Shown here piece after piece: positions 7,017 through 15,881 of a DNA stretch of 25,611 nt; within the stretch, counting starts at the first letter, position 1; each line of letters begins with the position of its first letter. This DNA is from RUG13409 sp045616985 (lineage in GTDB: Bacteria > Bacillota > Clostridia > Peptostreptococcales > Anaerovoracaceae), in assembly GCA_045616985.1 (NCBI GenBank), contig JAZLHU010000046.1, positions 1-25,611 of the forward strand. Reading direction: 5' to 3'. A program made the translations under genes and the position numbers. Under the pieces are notes generated by a model that made no database searches, was not told the DNA's origin, and worked only from the letters and a program-made list of their open reading frames with translations.

Positions 7017-8384
7017 TCAGAACCTGAAATACAGGAACGGGTCATTCATACCCATATACAAACAATAAACGGCTCCCGCCAGTATTAAAGCAAGGACAAT
7101 GTACATTATAGCACTGTTTTTGAACTTATGATAAAACTTTTGAGGAAGCTTTCCCGACAAAATAATGCCCAGAAGCATGATCCCGAGTATTACCGGTGAA
7201 TACTGCATAAAATCGGCATCCCATGCCCACGGACCATCGTGACCAAGCAGACAATAGAAAAAGATCTTGATATTATCAAGTCCGCTTATGGCAAAAACAG
7301 CCCATTGAAGAGGAATAAGAATTATCATGTAAATATGTCCGATCACTCGATGCTTATCCATAAAATCGCCTATTCCTGCCTTCTCAACGGCAATCAAAAT
7401 AAAGAGCAGAAATCCCCATAAAACAAAGTTCCAATCCGCACCGTGCCAAATTCCGGTCAACATCCAAACGATAAAAAGATTAAGATAAGTTCCGGCAATT
7501 CCCTTTCTGTTTCCGCCAAGAGGAATATACACGTATTCTCTAAACCAGCTTCCGAGTGTCATATGCCATTTGCGCCAAAAATCAGTCATACAAACCGCAG
7601 TATAAGGTGCATTGAAATTGGTCGGGAATTCAAATCCGATCATCTTTCCAAGCCCGATTGCCATAAGACTGTATCCGTAAAAATCAAAATAGATCTGAAG
7701 GCTGTATGCAATGATCCCAAGCCACGCAAGCCTGCAGGTAATCGCATCGTAGCCCATCATCTGAATGTCCTGCCATATTACGCCAACCTGATTTGCTATT
7801 AAAACCTTTGATCCAAGACCAAGAATAAAAATTTTTATACCTTCAGCAAATAAAGCCAAACTCTCCTTTCTTTCGGTAAGAGCTTTCCTGACTTCGGTAA
7901 ATCTTACAATAGGACCGGCAATAAGCTGCGGAAACATCATAATGTAAGCGCCCAGATTCACAAAATTCTTTTCAGACAAATCCGGATTTCTGTAAACGTC
8001 TATAAGATATGATGCTATCTGGAAGGTGTAAAAGCTTATACCGATGGGAAGTGTCAGATTTAAACCTGTTCCAAAGACAAAATCTGTATATTTAAAGAAA
8101 AACAAACATGCAAAGTCAAAACAAAGGCCAAGGGCAAGCCAGAGCTTTCTGTATTTTGAGCCCTTAAGTATTCTGCCGATAAAATAATTAACGCATACGG
8201 ATGCAAAGATCAAAAGCAAATAAAGCGGATGATTATCCTTAAATGCTCCGTATGCATAAAAAATCATACTGAAAAGAAACACGACGAAATTACGTGCTTT
8301 CGGAATAAATTTTACACTTGCATAATAAACGACAAGAAATGCAGGCAAAAATTTTATCAAGAAATCAAAACTGCTGAAAACCAT
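7017..8384 (-). CDS. MBOAT family O-acyltransferase (AlgI-like)
   Basis: Polytopic membrane protein of 455 residues. The MBOAT core is clear: PIGISFYTFQIASYLIDVYR near 113-132, FPQLIAGPIVRF near 151-162, DFWRKWHMTLGSWFREYVYIP with H274, and LTGIWHGADWNF with the invariant catalytic H314. AlgI-like members carry acyl groups across the membrane to modify exported polysaccharide or teichoic acid. The following SGNH lipoprotein is the usual partner. The ATG lies one base after the queA stop and no good ribosome site is visible, so translation is probably coupled to queA. Polymer and acyl group cannot be told from sequence. Confidence 0.9.
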   Translation of the reverse strand: MVFSSFDFLIKFLPAFLVVYYASVKFIPKARNFVVFLFSMIFYAYGAFKDNHPLYLLLIFASVCVNYFIGRILKGSKYRKLWLALGLCFDFACLFFFKYTDFVFGTGLNLTLPIGISFYTFQIASYLIDVYRNPDLSEKNFVNLGAYIMMFPQLIAGPIVRFTEVRKALTERKESLALFAEGIKIFILGLGSKVLIANQVGVIWQDIQMMGYDAITCRLAWLGIIAYSLQIYFDFYGYSLMAIGLGKMIGFEFPTNFNAPYTAVCMTDFWRKWHMTLGSWFREYVYIPLGGNRKGIAGTYLNLFIVWMLTGIWHGADWNFVLWGFLLFILIAVEKAGIGDFMDKHRVIGHIYMIILIPLQWAVFAISGLDNIKIFFYCLLGHDGPWAWDADFMQYSPVILGIMLLGIILSGKLPQKFYHKFKNSAIMYIVLALILAGAVYCLYMGMNDPFLYFRF

Positions 8385-8385
8385 A

Positions 8386-9417
8386 CTATACTATTAAACA
8401 TGCATCTCCGTAAGAGAAAAATCTGTATCTTTGCTGTACTGCCGCATTATAAGCTTCCAAAACCTTATCTCTGTTATACAAAGCTGAAACAAGCATAAGA
8501 AGAGTTGATTTGGGGAGATGAAAGTTTGTAACAAGACAATCGACTGCTTTATATTTATATCCCGGATAAATAAATATCCCGGTACTTGAGCTTCCGCTTC
8601 GAAGTATGCCGTTTTCGTCTGCCGCACTCTCCATGGTTCTGCAGGCGGTGGTGCCAACAGAGAAAATACGTCCTCCGTTTTTCTTGCACATGTTAATGAG
8701 CTCAGCAGCTTCTTCGGAAACCGTATAATCCTCAAAATGCATCTCATGGTCTTCAACCTTATCAACCTTTACAGGTCTGAATGTACCAATGCCGACATGC
8801 AGGGTAACAAATGCAACATTTACACCCATAGCTTTTGCTTTTTCTATAAGCTCGGGTGTCCAATGAAGTCCTGCTGTTGCACATGCAACCGAGCCTTCAT
8901 TTTTTGCATATACATTCTGGTACTTTTCCTTGTCGCTGTCATCCGCAGCCCTTTGAATATAAGGTGGAAGAGGCATAGAGCCGAGATGCTCAAGAATATC
9001 GTGAAAATCTCCTTTATAAAAAAAACTTACAATCCTTGTACCGCTCTTTCCCATTCCTTTTATTTCAGCTCTTAATTCTCCGTCACCAAATGAAACAACA
9101 TCACCCGGCTTAAGACGTCTGCCGGGTCTGACAAGACTTTCCCATTCATCCCCTTCAAGATGCTTTGATAAAAGAAATTCAATATTTGCACCCGTACCTT
9201 CTTTTATTCCGTACAATCTGGCAGGAATAACCTTTGAGTCGTTAAACACAAGGCAGTCACCCGGATTTAAGTACTCCAATATATCAGAAAACAGGCGATG
9301 CTCTATTTCACCTGTATCTCTGTGCATAACCAGTAATCTGCAAGCATCTCTGACTTCGGTTGGCTGCTGTGCTATAAGCTCTTGGGGTAATTCGTAATCA
9401 AAATCACTAACGTTCAT
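8386..9417 (-). CDS. queA: S-adenosylmethionine:tRNA ribosyltransferase-isomerase
   Basis: Uses the ribosyl part of SAM to convert preQ1 in tRNA to epoxyqueuosine, the step after Tgt. Typical QueA blocks: N-terminal FDYELPQELIAQQP, CLVFNDSKVIPARL, GLHWTPEL, HVGIGTFRPV and TNFHLPKSTLLMLV. Length 343 is normal. Its first codons overlap the spoIID end by 11 bases. In many Clostridia queA is followed directly by tgt; here an MBOAT-SGNH pair and then the met operon intervene. Confidence 0.97.
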   Translation of the reverse strand: MNVSDFDYELPQELIAQQPTEVRDACRLLVMHRDTGEIEHRLFSDILEYLNPGDCLVFNDSKVIPARLYGIKEGTGANIEFLLSKHLEGDEWESLVRPGRRLKPGDVVSFGDGELRAEIKGMGKSGTRIVSFFYKGDFHDILEHLGSMPLPPYIQRAADDSDKEKYQNVYAKNEGSVACATAGLHWTPELIEKAKAMGVNVAFVTLHVGIGTFRPVKVDKVEDHEMHFEDYTVSEEAAELINMCKKNGGRIFSVGTTACRTMESAADENGILRSGSSSTGIFIYPGYKYKAVDCLVTNFHLPKSTLLMLVSALYNRDKVLEAYNAAVQQRYRFFSYGDACLIV

Positions 9418-10789
9418 AATGTGTAATATCTATTCCCGTATAATAGTATTTCAAGATTTCATCAAATGCTTTACCTGCATCGGCCATGGTCTTTGCTCCC
9501 GTCTGCGACATTCCTACTCCGTGACCGGATCCTCTGCCGTTGAAAACAACAAATTGATCTTTTGCTGCATTGCTGTTTTCCACATACAAGCCCTTCTTAT
9601 CAAGACCGTCGTAAGAGTATACCGTATCGCCATCGGAAATATACACTTCCTTTGTATTCATCTTAACAGCTTGTCCATCAGCATCAATAATATAAACAGC
9701 TTTATCCTTATAAACGATTGGTGCGCTTTCATCACCGCAAACGAGATCAAAGAGCTGCGACTTTAAAGAGAAGAGGCTCTTCATCTGGCCTTTGCTTACT
9801 TTATATTCACCGTTTGTTCCGCTGATCAGGACAGATAAAACAACATCATAATCAGTCTTTTCGCAAATGCTGATATCAGTTACTTCGCCTATATCAACTC
9901 CGGCTTTATCAAGCTTTGAGACTATCTCATCGTAGGTATACGAGCATGTCCATAAGCTTTCCGGGCTGTATTCGTCCTTAACAGGTCTCAAATAAGGAAT
10001 TGCACTGACCCATGCATCTTCAGAAGCCAAGGTCTGACCGCCGCTGTTGGCATAATAATAAGCTCCTGCCGGCGAGCCGTCATATGATATGACCAGTCCT
10101 TCAGTTTCCTTGCAGGCAATTGTACAGGAATCATGCTCACTTGAAACGCCGCCGTAAACCTGACAATCAGTACCGTTGCAGACATCAAAGCCATAAGCCC
10201 TGCTGTGCTTCCCGAAATTTGCATAAGCAAAGGCTCTTGCCGTTACAGCCTGTGCTTTTATTGCTTCATTAGGATATACATAACTTATTTCATTGTTTAT
10301 TACACCCCAAAGATAATGCTCAATACTGACATAATTAGCCGTATTGATTGATCCGTCTTCGTTTACTGTAAATACTGCGCCATCTCTGTATTTTTTGTCG
10401 TTAATACTGATAAACAGCTCATCAGGATCACTTCCGGCGGCAATAACTCCCCGGCCCTCACTCAATGCAGCAATAACAGTGTCTTCGCTGTTTTTCAAAA
10501 CTATCTGATCATCATTTGCATCATATACTGCAATAAGATTCTGATATTCCGACAAATCGGATACACTGCTCCATCCATTGTCTGATGCCTCAATAAGATA
10601 AAAACCTGTTTCAGTTGAAAGCCGTACCTCTTCAGATGCTTTATCACCGTAAAAAACTCCAACCTTAATATAAGCGTGTTCGGCATCAAACGTAATATTC
10701 CCGTCTTCCGCAAAACAAACACTGCTTAGTACAAGAACCAGGACAAGCACAAGTGATATTAACAATCTATAATGATAATTGTTCTTCAT
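9407..10789 (-). CDS. SpoIID/LytB domain protein (peptidoglycan lytic enzyme or amidase enhancer family)
   Basis: Exported protein of 460 residues. A signal peptide (hydrophobic stretch LLISLVLVLVLVLSS) precedes the SpoIID domain. The domain carries IEHYLWGVINNEI, EAIKAQAVTARAFAY, GVSSEHDSC, YYYANSGGQT and, near the end, GSGHGVGMSQTGA. B. subtilis SpoIID is a lytic transglycosylase that trims glycan strands during engulfment; other members enhance amidases. Start ATG at 10789 overlaps the end of ruvB by 23 bases and gives a correct signal peptide; a longer frame to 10843 is rejected. Placement between ruvB and queA is common in Clostridia. Whether this organism sporulates cannot be told here. 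Confidence 0.88.
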   Translation of the reverse strand: MKNNYHYRLLISLVLVLVLVLSSVCFAEDGNITFDAEHAYIKVGVFYGDKASEEVRLSTETGFYLIEASDNGWSSVSDLSEYQNLIAVYDANDDQIVLKNSEDTVIAALSEGRGVIAAGSDPDELFISINDKKYRDGAVFTVNEDGSINTANYVSIEHYLWGVINNEISYVYPNEAIKAQAVTARAFAYANFGKHSRAYGFDVCNGTDCQVYGGVSSEHDSCTIACKETEGLVISYDGSPAGAYYYANSGGQTLASEDAWVSAIPYLRPVKDEYSPESLWTCSYTYDEIVSKLDKAGVDIGEVTDISICEKTDYDVVLSVLISGTNGEYKVSKGQMKSLFSLKSQLFDLVCGDESAPIVYKDKAVYIIDADGQAVKMNTKEVYISDGDTVYSYDGLDKKGLYVENSNAAKDQFVVFNGRGSGHGVGMSQTGAKTMADAGKAFDEILKYYYTGIDITHYER

Positions 10790-11807
10790 TTTCGTTGTTA
10801 TCTCTTTTCGGAACAGGAAGACCAACGGTCCTGTAAGCCTCATCAGAAACTGTTCTTCCTTTTGGGGTTCTTAAAAGGAGTCCGAGCTGAAGCAAATACG
10901 GTTCGTACTGATCTTCAATTGTTACACGTTCTTCTCCAAGGGATGCAGCAATGGTATCTATACCGACAGGACCGCCATGGAATTTAGTAATAATAATATC
11001 CAGGATCTTTCTGTCAAGTTCTTCAAGACCCATTTCATCTATGCCAAGTGATTTAAATGTATGGCTTACTATATCAGCATCAATGCTGCCGTTACCTTTT
11101 ACCTGAGAAAAATCCCTGACCCTTTTTAACAGACGATTGGCAACACGCGGCGTACCTCTGGATCTGGATGCAAGAAGTGCGGTAGATTCATCATCTATAC
11201 TTACATCAAGAATACTTGCCGTCCTTTTCAGGATCTCAGCAAGCTCTTTATTCGTATACAAATCAAACTTTGCAAGTACGCCAAATCTGTCTCGCAGAGG
11301 CGCAGAAAGACTTCCCGCCCTTGTTGTTGCACCGATCAGGGTAAACCTCGGAAGTCCGAGTCTTATCGAATTTGCCATAGGGCCTTTACCGGTAACTATA
11401 TCAATCGCAAAATCTTCCATTGCCGAATACAAAATCTCCTCAACACTTCTGTTGAGTCTGTGGATCTCATCAATAAACAGAACGTCTCCTTCATTGAGGT
11501 TTGAAAGGATCGCAGCTAAATCACCGGCTCTTGAAATAGCAGGTCCGGAAGTAATTCGAAGCTCCACACCCATTTCATTGGCAATTATTCCGGCAAGAGT
11601 TGTCTTTCCAAGTCCAGGTGGTCCGTAAAACAGAACATGGTCTAAGGATTCTCCTCTTTGCTTTGCCGCTTGAATATAGATTTTTAAATTGTCGGTAACA
11701 GCAGTTTGTCCAACATAATCATCAAATCTTTTAGGTCTGATCGTTCTTTCAAGCTGTTCCTCACCATTCATGATGCCTGCACTTACTATTCTTTGTTCGT
11801 TATCCAT
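10767..11807 (-). CDS. ruvB: Holliday junction branch migration helicase RuvB
   Basis: AAA+ motor that drives branch migration with RuvA. The 346 residues show the N-terminal RPKRFDDYVGQ, Walker A GPPGLGKTT, Walker B LFIDEIHRL, sensor I / arginine-finger region LIGATTRAG, RFGVLAKFDLY, and the winged-helix C-terminus (DQYEPYLLQLGLLLRTPKGR). Starts two bases after the ruvA stop; ends inside the spoIID start. Confidence 0.98.
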   Translation of the reverse strand: MDNEQRIVSAGIMNGEEQLERTIRPKRFDDYVGQTAVTDNLKIYIQAAKQRGESLDHVLFYGPPGLGKTTLAGIIANEMGVELRITSGPAISRAGDLAAILSNLNEGDVLFIDEIHRLNRSVEEILYSAMEDFAIDIVTGKGPMANSIRLGLPRFTLIGATTRAGSLSAPLRDRFGVLAKFDLYTNKELAEILKRTASILDVSIDDESTALLASRSRGTPRVANRLLKRVRDFSQVKGNGSIDADIVSHTFKSLGIDEMGLEELDRKILDIIITKFHGGPVGIDTIAASLGEERVTIEDQYEPYLLQLGLLLRTPKGRTVSDEAYRTVGLPVPKRDNNENEEQLSL

Positions 11808-11808
11808 A

Positions 11809-12399
11809 TTATCTTCTGTTTCTCAACGCTCTTCTGATATATTCCTCTGTGCTTAAGCCTTCATCGTTTATTCCAAGCAACGCACTCATAGCCTCCGTTC
11901 TGGAATATCCGAGCGCCATCAATGCGTTTACAGCATCTTCCTTTGCAGAACCTTTAATCGGGATTGCACTTGCTGACGAAACGGGCACATCATCGGGAAG
12001 TCCAATCTTATCCTTAAGCTCCAAAACAATTCGCTGCGCAGTCTTTTTTCCTATTCCGTTTGCTTTGGTAATAAGGGCTGTATCTTCAAAAGCAATCGCC
12101 TTTTTAAGTTCGCCCGCATTAAGCGCAGAAAGAACAGCCAACGCACCCTTTGCACCAACACCACTTACGCTTATCAATAAATTAAACATTGCAAGACTAC
12201 CGGTATCGGCAAATCCATATAAACTGACATCATCCTCCCGTACTATCATGGCCGTATAAAGAGTTGTCAGTTCGTTTTCGCCCTTAAGATATGCAGCAAA
12301 ATTATCCGGGACACATACCTCATATCCTATTCCGCCGTTTTCAATGATTACCTTTCCGGGCATAGTTTCGGTGATAACACCTTTAATGTAGTGAATCAT
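11809..12399 (-). CDS. ruvA: Holliday junction-binding subunit RuvA
   Basis: Tetrameric junction-binding protein that loads RuvB. N-terminal OB fold (MIHYIKGVI, later VREDDVSLYGFAD), helix-hairpin-helix repeats around LISVSGVGAKGALAVLS and KANGIGKKTAQRIVLELKDK, a low-complexity linker, and the C-terminal RuvB-binding domain (NALMALGYSRTEAMSAL). Length 196 is usual. The ribosome site AGGGGA overlaps the ruvC stop codon and is a perfect complement of the UCCCCU loops of the RNA candidate at 17341, which may be chance. Confidence 0.97.
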   Translation of the reverse strand: MIHYIKGVITETMPGKVIIENGGIGYEVCVPDNFAAYLKGENELTTLYTAMIVREDDVSLYGFADTGSLAMFNLLISVSGVGAKGALAVLSALNAGELKKAIAFEDTALITKANGIGKKTAQRIVLELKDKIGLPDDVPVSSASAIPIKGSAKEDAVNALMALGYSRTEAMSALLGINDEGLSTEEYIRRALRNRR

Positions 12400-12407
12400 A
12401 TTATCCC

Positions 12408-12905
12408 CTATTTCATCTTAAACATTTTCTTTTTTGCTTCGCCGACATAGCTGTGACAAATTGCCGCAGCTACCGCATCCGCCGCATCATCCGGCTTTGG
12501 TATTTCAGAAAGATTAAGAAGCCTTTTTACCATTTCCTGAACCTGCTTTTTTTCTGCTCTGCCATTACCGGTAATTGTCGTTTTAATCTGAAGTGGTGTG
12601 TATTCAAAAATACCGATCCCACTGTTTGCACATGCAAGCACAGCGACACCTCTTGCTTCTCCGACAAAAATTACGGTTTTTGCATTGTTATTAAAATACA
12701 GCTCTTCTATGCTTGCTTCCTCAGGCTGATATTCTGCAATAAGCTCCATTAAAGAATTATACAGATGCTTGAGTCTGTCAGGCATAGGCATGTCTTTATC
12801 CGTTGTAATTGATCCGTAAGCAACAGGAATAAGGCTGTTTCCTTTTTTCTCAACAACGCCCCATCCCATAATTGCATAACCCGGATCTATACCAAGTATT
12901 CTCAT
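12408..12905 (-). CDS. ruvC: crossover junction endodeoxyribonuclease RuvC
   Basis: Resolves Holliday junctions. The acidic residues of the RNase H-like site are present: D7 in GIDPGYAIMGWG, E67 in SIEELYF, D140 and D143 in KPDDAADAVAAAICH. Length 165 is normal. The ATG overlaps the rbgA stop by one base (TAATG). Order rbgA-ruvC-ruvA-ruvB is tight, with 8 bases or fewer between genes. Confidence 0.97.
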   Translation of the reverse strand: MRILGIDPGYAIMGWGVVEKKGNSLIPVAYGSITTDKDMPMPDRLKHLYNSLMELIAEYQPEEASIEELYFNNNAKTVIFVGEARGVAVLACANSGIGIFEYTPLQIKTTITGNGRAEKKQVQEMVKRLLNLSEIPKPDDAADAVAAAICHSYVGEAKKKMFKMK

Positions 12906-13735
12906 TATTCCAGACTTATCTTTCCGATGGTTGAACTTCTGAATTCATCTATAACTGTTTTTGCTGTTCGTTCGTAATCTATGCGCTTGCCGGGAAGAAT
13001 AAAGCCTCTCTTTTGTGCAATCGCTTCCATTGTTAAAAGCGGTGTTTCAGCCAAAGCAGCAAGCTTATATCTTTCGCATAAAAGCTGCGGCTGTATACCG
13101 GATAAATGTGCAATCAGCTCAAGTCCGAGATCTGATATATCCATAATTTCATCCTTGATAGAACCGCAAAATGCAAGGTTTAATCCAACATTGGGATCTT
13201 CAAATTTAGGCCAGAGTATTCCCGGAGTATCTAAAAGCATCATATCAGAACCCAATGTAAGCCATTGCTTTCCTCTGGTAACACCGGGCTTATTGCCTGT
13301 TTTTGCAGCCTTCTTTCCGGTCAGCCTGTTAATCAAACTGGATTTTCCCACATTGGGAATTCCGACAATCATCATTCTTAAGGGCCGTTTTCTTTCGCGG
13401 CCTTCGTTCTTTTTATCTCTTATGTTTTCCAATAAGGACAGGAGCTTTCTGACCCCTTCTCCGGAATTACAATTTATGGGAAGCACAAAGGAATTTTCAT
13501 CAGTAAGCTTATCTACCCATTCCTTTGTTTTATTATCATCTGCCAAATCTGATTTATTAAGTATGATGATCTTTTGTTTATCGCCAATCAGTTCAGCTAT
13601 AACAGGATTTCTGCTGGAGACTGGTATTCTGGCATCCAATACTTCAATTATAAGATCCACAAGCTTAAGGTTTTCGGCAATAAGCTCGCGTGTCTTTTTC
13701 ATATGTCCGGGATACCAGTTAATGTTTTCTATCAT
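12905..13735 (-). CDS. rbgA: ribosome biogenesis GTPase RbgA/YlqF
   Basis: Circularly permuted GTPase needed for late assembly of the 50S subunit. The G motifs come in permuted order: G4 NKSDLAD near 60, G1 GIPNVGKSS near 129, G3 DTPGILWP near 169. N-terminal NINWYPGHMKKTREL contains the histidine-bearing loop typical of YlqF; the C-terminus is an RNA-binding domain. The start overlaps recN by 17 bases, after AAGGAA. In B. subtilis ylqF follows rplS-lepB; here it sits between recN and ruvC. Confidence 0.95.
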   Translation of the reverse strand: MIENINWYPGHMKKTRELIAENLKLVDLIIEVLDARIPVSSRNPVIAELIGDKQKIIILNKSDLADDNKTKEWVDKLTDENSFVLPINCNSGEGVRKLLSLLENIRDKKNEGRERKRPLRMMIVGIPNVGKSSLINRLTGKKAAKTGNKPGVTRGKQWLTLGSDMMLLDTPGILWPKFEDPNVGLNLAFCGSIKDEIMDISDLGLELIAHLSGIQPQLLCERYKLAALAETPLLTMEAIAQKRGFILPGKRIDYERTAKTVIDEFRSSTIGKISLE

Positions 13736-15338
13736 TTTGCAATAATTCCTTTGCTTGTGCTCTTGCAGAATCTGTAATCACAGTACCGGAAAGAAGTCGT
13801 GCAAGCTCTTCTATTCGCTGTTCATTATTAAGAGGTACTACTGTTGCTTGTGTTGAAATCTCATCGCTGATTTTTTCAATTCTGAAATGAGAACTTCCCT
13901 TTGCGGCGATCTGCGGAAGATGCGTTATGCAGACAACCTGATGATTATTTGCAATGGTCTTTAATTTATCACCGACCACTCCTGCTGTCGCACCGGAGAT
14001 GCCTGTATCTATTTCATCGAATATCATTGTGGAAATCCCGTCCGTATCTCCTGTGATACGCTTTAAAGCAAGCATTATTCTTGAAAGCTCGCCGCCGGAT
14101 GCAACCTTTGCCAAAGGCTTTAGATCCTCTCCCTTATTTGCTGAAATCAAAAATTCAATTACATCAATCCCTTCAGCGCTCGGGGTGCACTTATCAAACT
14201 TAACAGAAAAGACCGCATTGGTGAAATTGAGCTCTGCAAGCTCCTTATTCACCAATTCAGAAAGCTTGGCTGCAGTTTCTTTTCTTTTTAAAGTAAGCTC
14301 CTCTGCAGCATTATCATAAGCGGACTTCAGCTCAAATATTTTCTTTTCAAGAGCTGACATCATATCATCAAAGTTTTCTATATCAGAGAGTTTTTTCTCT
14401 GCTTCGTCAGCATAAGATATAACAGCCTCAAGGCTTCCTCCGTATTTTTTCTTCAGTTTATTCAAAACCTCAATACGCTCTATAGCCACATCAAGTTCTG
14501 CCTGCGAGAAGCTGATTCTGTCCTTATTGGATCTCAAATCAGAATTAATATCCTCCAGGGAATAATATATATCATTTACTCTTTGCAAAAGCTCGGCTAA
14601 ATCAGCCGAATACTCTTTTACCTCTTCAAGTGCAGCAGTCGCTTCACCAAGCAGGGAATAAGCAGCCGAATCTCCGCTGAAAAGTGTTTCATGCGCCTTA
14701 TTTAAGGCAGAATAAATGCTCTCGGAGTTTTCCATCATTTTGATGTTTTCTTCAAGCTCTTCATACTCGCCGGGCTTAACAGATGCAGCTCTTATCTCAT
14801 CAAGCTCATACTTTAAAAAGTCCTTCTGTCTTGCCGAATCGCTGACAGACCTTCTTAAATCCCTAAGCTGCATTGAGGCATCTGCATACGCCTCGTATTT
14901 TTCTGCAACATCAAGCTTAACGGAAAACAAATCAGGTGCCCCGTATTTATCCAGTATCCCTATATGATTATCGTGATTTAATAAGCTTTGATGGTCATAT
15001 TGACCGTGTATATCAACAAGATTTTTACATAATGCTGAAAGCTCCGATAAAGAAACCAGCTCGCCGTTTATGCGGCAAACACTTTTCCCCTGCGATATCT
15101 CCCTTTTAATATGGTACTGATTATCTTCAGTATCAATCAGCATGCTGATTACGGCCTTTTCTGCTCCGTGTCTTATGTAATCCGTATCAGCACGGCTTCC
15201 CAAAGCCAATGAAATTGCTTCAATTACAACAGATTTACCGGCACCTGTTTCGCCTGTAATTACATTAAGACCATCCTTAAAATCAAGACTTAAGTCTTTT
15301 ATTATTGCAAAATCTTTTATGTCAATATGACTTATCAT
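13719..15338 (-). CDS. recN: DNA repair protein RecN
   Basis: SMC-like ATPase acting early in double-strand-break repair. Walker A GETGAGKSV near 30, HGQYDHQSLLN (RecN hallmark) near 112, a long coiled-coil centre, signature SGGELSRIMLALK and Walker B MIFDEIDTGISG in the C-terminal third, then VCITHLPQIAAKG. Length 539 is close to the usual 550. The ATG overlaps the argR stop (ATGA). argR-recN adjacency is conserved in many Firmicutes. Confidence 0.97.
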   Translation of the reverse strand: MISHIDIKDFAIIKDLSLDFKDGLNVITGETGAGKSVVIEAISLALGSRADTDYIRHGAEKAVISMLIDTEDNQYHIKREISQGKSVCRINGELVSLSELSALCKNLVDIHGQYDHQSLLNHDNHIGILDKYGAPDLFSVKLDVAEKYEAYADASMQLRDLRRSVSDSARQKDFLKYELDEIRAASVKPGEYEELEENIKMMENSESIYSALNKAHETLFSGDSAAYSLLGEATAALEEVKEYSADLAELLQRVNDIYYSLEDINSDLRSNKDRISFSQAELDVAIERIEVLNKLKKKYGGSLEAVISYADEAEKKLSDIENFDDMMSALEKKIFELKSAYDNAAEELTLKRKETAAKLSELVNKELAELNFTNAVFSVKFDKCTPSAEGIDVIEFLISANKGEDLKPLAKVASGGELSRIMLALKRITGDTDGISTMIFDEIDTGISGATAGVVGDKLKTIANNHQVVCITHLPQIAAKGSSHFRIEKISDEISTQATVVPLNNEQRIEELARLLSGTVITDSARAQAKELLQNDRKH

Positions 15339-15784
15339 ATTATTGCCTCATTAAATTCCGTAAGAAGATCGGCAACATGTTCTTTTGAATCCACAACAAT
15401 AAATACAGTATTATCACCCGCAATGGTTCCGAGGATCTCGCTTTTTTCCATCTTATCCATGACCTCGGCAGCAGCATTTGCACATCCGGGTAAGGTTTTT
15501 ACAACTATGATATTTTCAGCCGCTTTGACATCCTGAACGGTTTCATGCAGAATTTTTGTATAACGATCAACCTCGGCAGAAGAAAGCTTCGGTGCTTCAG
15601 CATAGCAGCTTCTGCCGCTTTTTCCGATAACTTTGATCAATCCAAGCTCCTTAATATCCCTTGATACAGTCGCCTGAGTTGCAGTAAAACCGGCCTGACT
15701 AAGCTTATCCGCAAGCCTTTCCTGAGTATCAATTTCCTGAGCTTTGATTATTTCCAGTATTTTACTTTGACGTGCGTATCTCAT
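15335..15784 (-). CDS. argR: arginine repressor ArgR/AhrC
   Basis: Hexameric arginine-dependent regulator, 149 residues. N-terminal winged helix with recognition region ATQATVSRDIKELGLIK; C-terminal oligomerisation and arginine-binding domain with GTIAGDNTVFIV (family GTIAGDDT, so the second Asp is Asn here). Start ATG at 15784 follows GGAGGAAAAA. First gene of the long operon that runs to the SGNH gene. The promoter carries repeats like ARG-box halves, so autoregulation is likely. Confidence 0.96.
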   Translation of the reverse strand: MRYARQSKILEIIKAQEIDTQERLADKLSQAGFTATQATVSRDIKELGLIKVIGKSGRSCYAEAPKLSSAEVDRYTKILHETVQDVKAAENIIVVKTLPGCANAAAEVMDKMEKSEILGTIAGDNTVFIVVDSKEHVADLLTEFNEAII

Positions 15785-15798
15785 TTTTTCCTCCGCGC

Positions 15799-15850
15799 GA
15801 ATAATTATGCATCACATGAATAATTATACCACCGAGACATAAAAAAACAA
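15799..15850 (-). promoter_or_regulatory. argR operon promoter with candidate ARG boxes
   Basis: Minus strand: TTGTTT (15845-15850, in the T tract of the rplS terminator), 16-base spacer, TATAAT (15823-15828). GAATAATTAT occurs twice on the plus strand, at 15799-15808 and 15818-15827, 19 bases apart and overlapping the -10. It resembles half of the ArgR operator consensus TGAATWWWWATTCA. Confidence 0.6.
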
Positions 15851-15871
15851 GAGAGCTGTGCGCTCTCTTGC
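15841..15871 (-). terminator. terminator of rplS
   Basis: CAAGAGAGC, loop GCACA, GCTCTCTTG on the minus strand (9 perfect pairs, 15848-15870), followed by TTTTTTT. It begins about 12 bases after the rplS stop. Confidence 0.92.
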
Positions 15872-15881
15872 ATTTTTCGGA

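Noticed and set aside
12981..13745. Long plus-strand ORF opposite rbgA
   Set aside because: The opposite strand encodes an unmistakable full-length RbgA; this frame is open only as its shadow.
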